DNA of 44,218 bases from an uncultured Faecalicoccus sp. (lineage in GTDB: Bacteria; Bacillota_I; Bacilli_A; Erysipelotrichales; Erysipelotrichaceae): NCBI RefSeq assembly GCF_944327125.1, contig NZ_CALVGO010000006.1, positions 1-44,218 of the forward strand. The letters run 5' to 3'. Position 1 is the stretch's first letter; each line of letters opens with the position of its first letter. Positions 41,947-44,218 of the stretch are shown piece after piece. The position numbers and the translations under genes are program-made. The notes under the pieces were generated by a model that ran no database searches, was not told the origin of the DNA, and was given only the letters and a program-made list of their open reading frames with translations.

Positions 41947-42744
41947 ATGGACATTAATATTATTGAGTTAGTGTTATTGGCTGTCGTAACTTTTATCTTT
42001 GCGATTGACCAGTTCTCATTAACTGAAATCATCTATCGTCCTATCATCGCTTGTCCAATCATGGGTATCATCTTAGGAGATGTTCAGACTGGTTTAGTAG
42101 TTGGTGGTACATACGAATTGATGATGATTGGTAACATGCCAGTTGGTGGAGCTCAGCCTCCGAACGCTGTATTAGGTAGTGTTGTAGCTATGGTGTTCGC
42201 TGTTAAAGCTCAGTTAGATGTAAATGCTGCATTAGGTGCATGTATGATCTTTGCTACTTTCGGACAGTACATCGTTACATTGATGTTCTCTGCAGCTTCT
42301 GGTTTGATGTCAATGTGTGACAAAGCCGCTGCTGAAGGAAACCCTAAAGGAATCACTAAAGCCTTGAACATTCATATGCTTTGCTTAGGTGGATTGTTTG
42401 CCGTTATCGCTATCATCGCTTATGTTGGTGGTACTGCAATGTCTGAACCTTTGAATTCATTGGCTGAAAAAGCTTCTTGGTTCATGGGTGGTTTAAGTGC
42501 TGCTGGTGGTATGATGCGTTTCGTAGGTTTCGGTATCCTGTTGAAGATCATGATGTCAAACGATCTTTGGGGATGGCTGTTGGCCGGATTCGTATTTGCT
42601 TTGATTATCGGAAATATCGATCCATTAGCAAAAGCTACATTGATCTTAGTTGCATTCGTAGGTATCTGCTTTGCACTGTTAGACTTTAAACTTACTACAA
42701 TGGAAAACAACGCTCAGCAAGGAGGTGTAAGTGATGGAATCTAA
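41947..42744 (+). CDS. PTS mannose/fructose/sorbose-class EIIC
   Basis: A 265-aa membrane permease subunit with about seven to eight spans. ELVLLAVVTFIFAIDQFSLTEIIYRPIIACPIMGIILGDVQTGLVVGG is the family's N-terminal pattern (sugar-binding core). It makes the sugar channel with IID. AAGGAGAAAG precedes the ATG. The tail overlaps the IID start by 11 bases. It uses the same highly expressed-type codons as the rest of the PTS. Confidence 0.96.
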   Translation: MDINIIELVLLAVVTFIFAIDQFSLTEIIYRPIIACPIMGIILGDVQTGLVVGGTYELMMIGNMPVGGAQPPNAVLGSVVAMVFAVKAQLDVNAALGACMIFATFGQYIVTLMFSAASGLMSMCDKAAAEGNPKGITKALNIHMLCLGGLFAVIAIIAYVGGTAMSEPLNSLAEKASWFMGGLSAAGGMMRFVGFGILLKIMMSNDLWGWLLAGFVFALIIGNIDPLAKATLILVAFVGICFALLDFKLTTMENNAQQGGVSDGI

Positions 42745-43642
42745 TGTAATGACTACTTATAAAGATACTACTCCAGCACCTAGAGTTGAGAAGAAAATCT
42801 TAAACAAGATGGTATGGCGTTCAATGCAGTTGCAGGCTTGCTTCAACTACGAACGTATGCAATCTGCTGGATGGTTGTGGGCTATGCTTCCAGGTCTTCA
42901 GGCAGTTCATAAGAACAAAGATGACTTGGCTGCTTCCATGACACACAACATGGACTTCTTGAACACTCACCCATTCGCTGTAACATTCGTTATGGGTATC
43001 GTTCTTTCAATGGAACAGATGAAGACTGATATTCAGACTATCCGTTCCGTACGTATCTCTGTTGCCGCTCCATTAGGAGGTATCGGTGACGCATTGTTCT
43101 GGTATACTTTGATTCCTATCACAGCTGGTTTGACTGCAAACATGGCTATTGAAGGAAGCATTATTGGACCTATCCTTTACTTCATCATCGCATTCGGTGT
43201 TGAAATGGCATTGCGTTATGGTTTGATGTATTGGTCTTACAACTTAGGTATGAAAGCAGTTCAGATGATGACTGCCAATGCCAAAGCCTTTACACATGCT
43301 GCCAGCGTATTAGGTGTATTCGTTGTTGGTGCCTTGATTTCTAACTATGGTGCTGGAACTAAATTAGGTATCTCTATTCCTAATGGACAGACTGTTGGTG
43401 AAGATGGCGAAACAATGGTTGATGTATTCATCAACATCCAAGATTACTTGAATATGATCTTGCCTTGCTTGATTCCATTACTGTTCACTTTAATGTGCTA
43501 CTTCTTAATTTCTAAGAAGGGATGGACTCCAGTTAAGTGTATCGGATTGTTCTTAGTAATCGGTATCGTTGGTGGTATCTTCGGTATTTGGGCAGGAAGC
43601 TACACACCATTAGTACCAGTTCCTTGGAACGTAGTTGCTTAA
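42734..43642 (+). CDS. PTS mannose/fructose/sorbose-class EIID
   Basis: A 302-aa membrane protein. The opening SMQLQACFNYERMQSAGWLWAMLPGL and the following HNMDFLNTHPFAVTFVMGIVLSMEQ, then VRISVAAPLGGIGDALFWYTLIPI, are classic IID motifs. The C-terminus has several spans (about 185-300). The GTG at 42731 is an alternative, but GGAGG (42721-42725) is spaced better for ATG 42734. It ends the PTS operon, with a terminator about 36 bases later. Mannose-class IIC/IID pairs are also bacteriocin targets and phage receptors in several Bacillota. Confidence 0.96.
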   Translation: MESNVMTTYKDTTPAPRVEKKILNKMVWRSMQLQACFNYERMQSAGWLWAMLPGLQAVHKNKDDLAASMTHNMDFLNTHPFAVTFVMGIVLSMEQMKTDIQTIRSVRISVAAPLGGIGDALFWYTLIPITAGLTANMAIEGSIIGPILYFIIAFGVEMALRYGLMYWSYNLGMKAVQMMTANAKAFTHAASVLGVFVVGALISNYGAGTKLGISIPNGQTVGEDGETMVDVFINIQDYLNMILPCLIPLLFTLMCYFLISKKGWTPVKCIGLFLVIGIVGGIFGIWAGSYTPLVPVPWNVVA

Positions 43643-43671
43643 TCTAGAGCAAATTCTCTCTAATTTCCACA

Positions 43672-43701
43672 AAAAAAGAGCTTCGATCGAAGCTCTTTTT
43701 T
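43672..43701. terminator. Terminator of the PTS operon
   Basis: Fully symmetric hairpin AAAAAGAGCTTC/GAAGCTCTTTTT with a GATC loop (43685-43688). It is A-rich on the left and T-rich on the right, so it works on both strands. Confidence 0.88.
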
Positions 43702-43711
43702 AAGTTCTATG

Positions 43712-43741
43712 AAAAATTCCCAATCAACATTTGATTGGGAA
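43712..43741 (-). terminator. Terminator of the right-edge reverse gene
   Basis: Perfect 11-bp stem TTCCCAATCAA/TTGATTGGGAA (43717-43727 with 43731-43741), 3-base loop. On the reverse strand T5 follows (complement of 43712-43716). Confidence 0.82.
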
Positions 43742-43747
43742 TATATT

Positions 43748-44218
43748 CTACCATTCTACAATTTCTTCGTTCTCTTTTTTTGCTTTTGCCTGTTCGTTCT
43801 TGATAAGTATATACTCTTTAAAAGGAGTAATGATTCCTGAATCGATTTGTTTATGGCTTCCTTCCAGAATCTCCATTTGTTCTTTAAAAATTGGAGACTG
43901 TGTCAGCTTTTCTCCTACCTTGTTTCCTTTAAATGGAGAAGGATCCTTTCCGGTCTGCATAAACATAGTTTTCAGTTCTAAATACCTGGCTTTGTGGTCA
44001 ATCCCGGTACTTTCATATACTTCGTCAAGAATGGCCTGGCAAAACATGCGGACATTTCTCATATCAATGTTACTTTTAAAGATCAGGAATGGAATTTTGT
44101 CATTAGTGACCTTTAAAGGCTGAGACGTAATAAATTTGTGGACGATTGCGTCATAGCATTCATCGACCATCGCATCCATATATAGGTCATAATCAGGATC
44201 TGCCTTTGCTCGTTCTTC
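43748..44218 (-). CDS. Unrecognised protein, 5' end beyond the right edge
   Basis: The reverse frame is open from the window edge to its stop at 43748, giving 156 residues without a start: an internal ATG at 44179 exists, but the frame reads EERAKADPDYDLY before it. The protein is helical and charged, ending KNEQAKAKKENEEIVEW, with no membrane span or signal in the visible part. I recognise no family. It ends in its own hairpin terminator. The opposite-strand frame over the same DNA is hydrophobic and less gene-like. Confidence 0.7.
   Translation of the reverse strand, partial: EERAKADPDYDLYMDAMVDECYDAIVHKFITSQPLKVTNDKIPFLIFKSNIDMRNVRMFCQAILDEVYESTGIDHKARYLELKTMFMQTGKDPSPFKGNKVGEKLTQSPIFKEQMEILEGSHKQIDSGIITPFKEYILIKNEQAKAKKENEEIVEW

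Noticed and set aside
43731-44123. 130-aa plus-strand frame at the right edge
   Set aside because: It is the shadow of the reverse-strand gene, which has a more typical charged composition and a matching terminator.

Overview
The window looks like ordinary chromosome from a low-to-moderate GC, Gram-positive Bacillota bacterium. Supporting features are strong AGGAGG-type ribosome sites, TATAAT/extended -10 promoters, intrinsic hairpin-plus-T terminators, LytR-CpsA-Psr proteins, a PASTA-bearing division PBP, a CBS-type family II pyrophosphatase and a mannose-class PTS. My best guess is a gut member of the Erysipelotrichia (Erysipelotrichaceae and relatives). This rests on general resemblance and on the compact mraZ-rsmH-ftsL-pbp-ftsA-ftsZ cluster; it has not been tested by a search. 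No rRNA, CRISPR array, insertion sequence or phage gene is visible. No stretch longer than about 300 bases lacks a gene.

Left part (1-9,320): the tail of a Cys/His-rich protein, enolase, a DUF7309/DUF6930-like protein, a MATE exporter (reverse), a HAD phosphatase overlapping an M19 dipeptidase, an HU protein behind a very AT-rich leader, a LytTR regulator (reverse), MscL with a zinc ribbon, and an L-lactate permease (reverse, TTG start).

Division cluster (9,448-16,408): a mraZ promoter followed by four 10-nt-spaced GTGG-like repeats (a mraZ box), then mraZ, rsmH, ftsL and a PASTA penicillin-binding protein. A second promoter drives an FtsA whose nucleotide-binding motifs look eroded, then ftsZ and an unknown 144-aa protein whose start codon overlaps the ftsZ stop. 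The usual mraY/mur/ftsW genes are absent from between these genes.

Surface polymer region (16,438-26,111): a left-handed beta-helix protein, a tandem glycosyltransferase, two paralogous LCP ligases (the second with a Tyr-rich repeat tail), an acyltransferase-3 membrane protein and a CapD/FlaA1-type nucleotide-sugar dehydratase. Together these suggest making, modifying and attaching a wall glycopolymer. A tRNA-Thr(GGT) on the reverse strand closes the region.

Accessory-looking region (26,290-29,824): AT-richer genes, namely a DUF4230 membrane protein, a 27-residue single-span peptide, a 447-aa protein I do not recognise, and a short MerR regulator overlapping a lipoprotein gene. The MerR operator sits in a 19-bp promoter spacer.

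Right part (29,869-44,218): a second HU gene with two perfect inverted repeats on its promoter, a pyrophosphatase-peptidase T pair, a membrane-anchored helical protein, malic enzyme overlapping a patatin phospholipase, another HAD phosphatase with an aldose-epimerase-like gene, a four-span membrane protein, and an amino-sugar PTS locus. The PTS locus has agaS and IIA, a reverse AraC regulator, then IIB-IIC-IID behind a near-perfect cre site. A reverse-strand unknown gene runs off the right edge.
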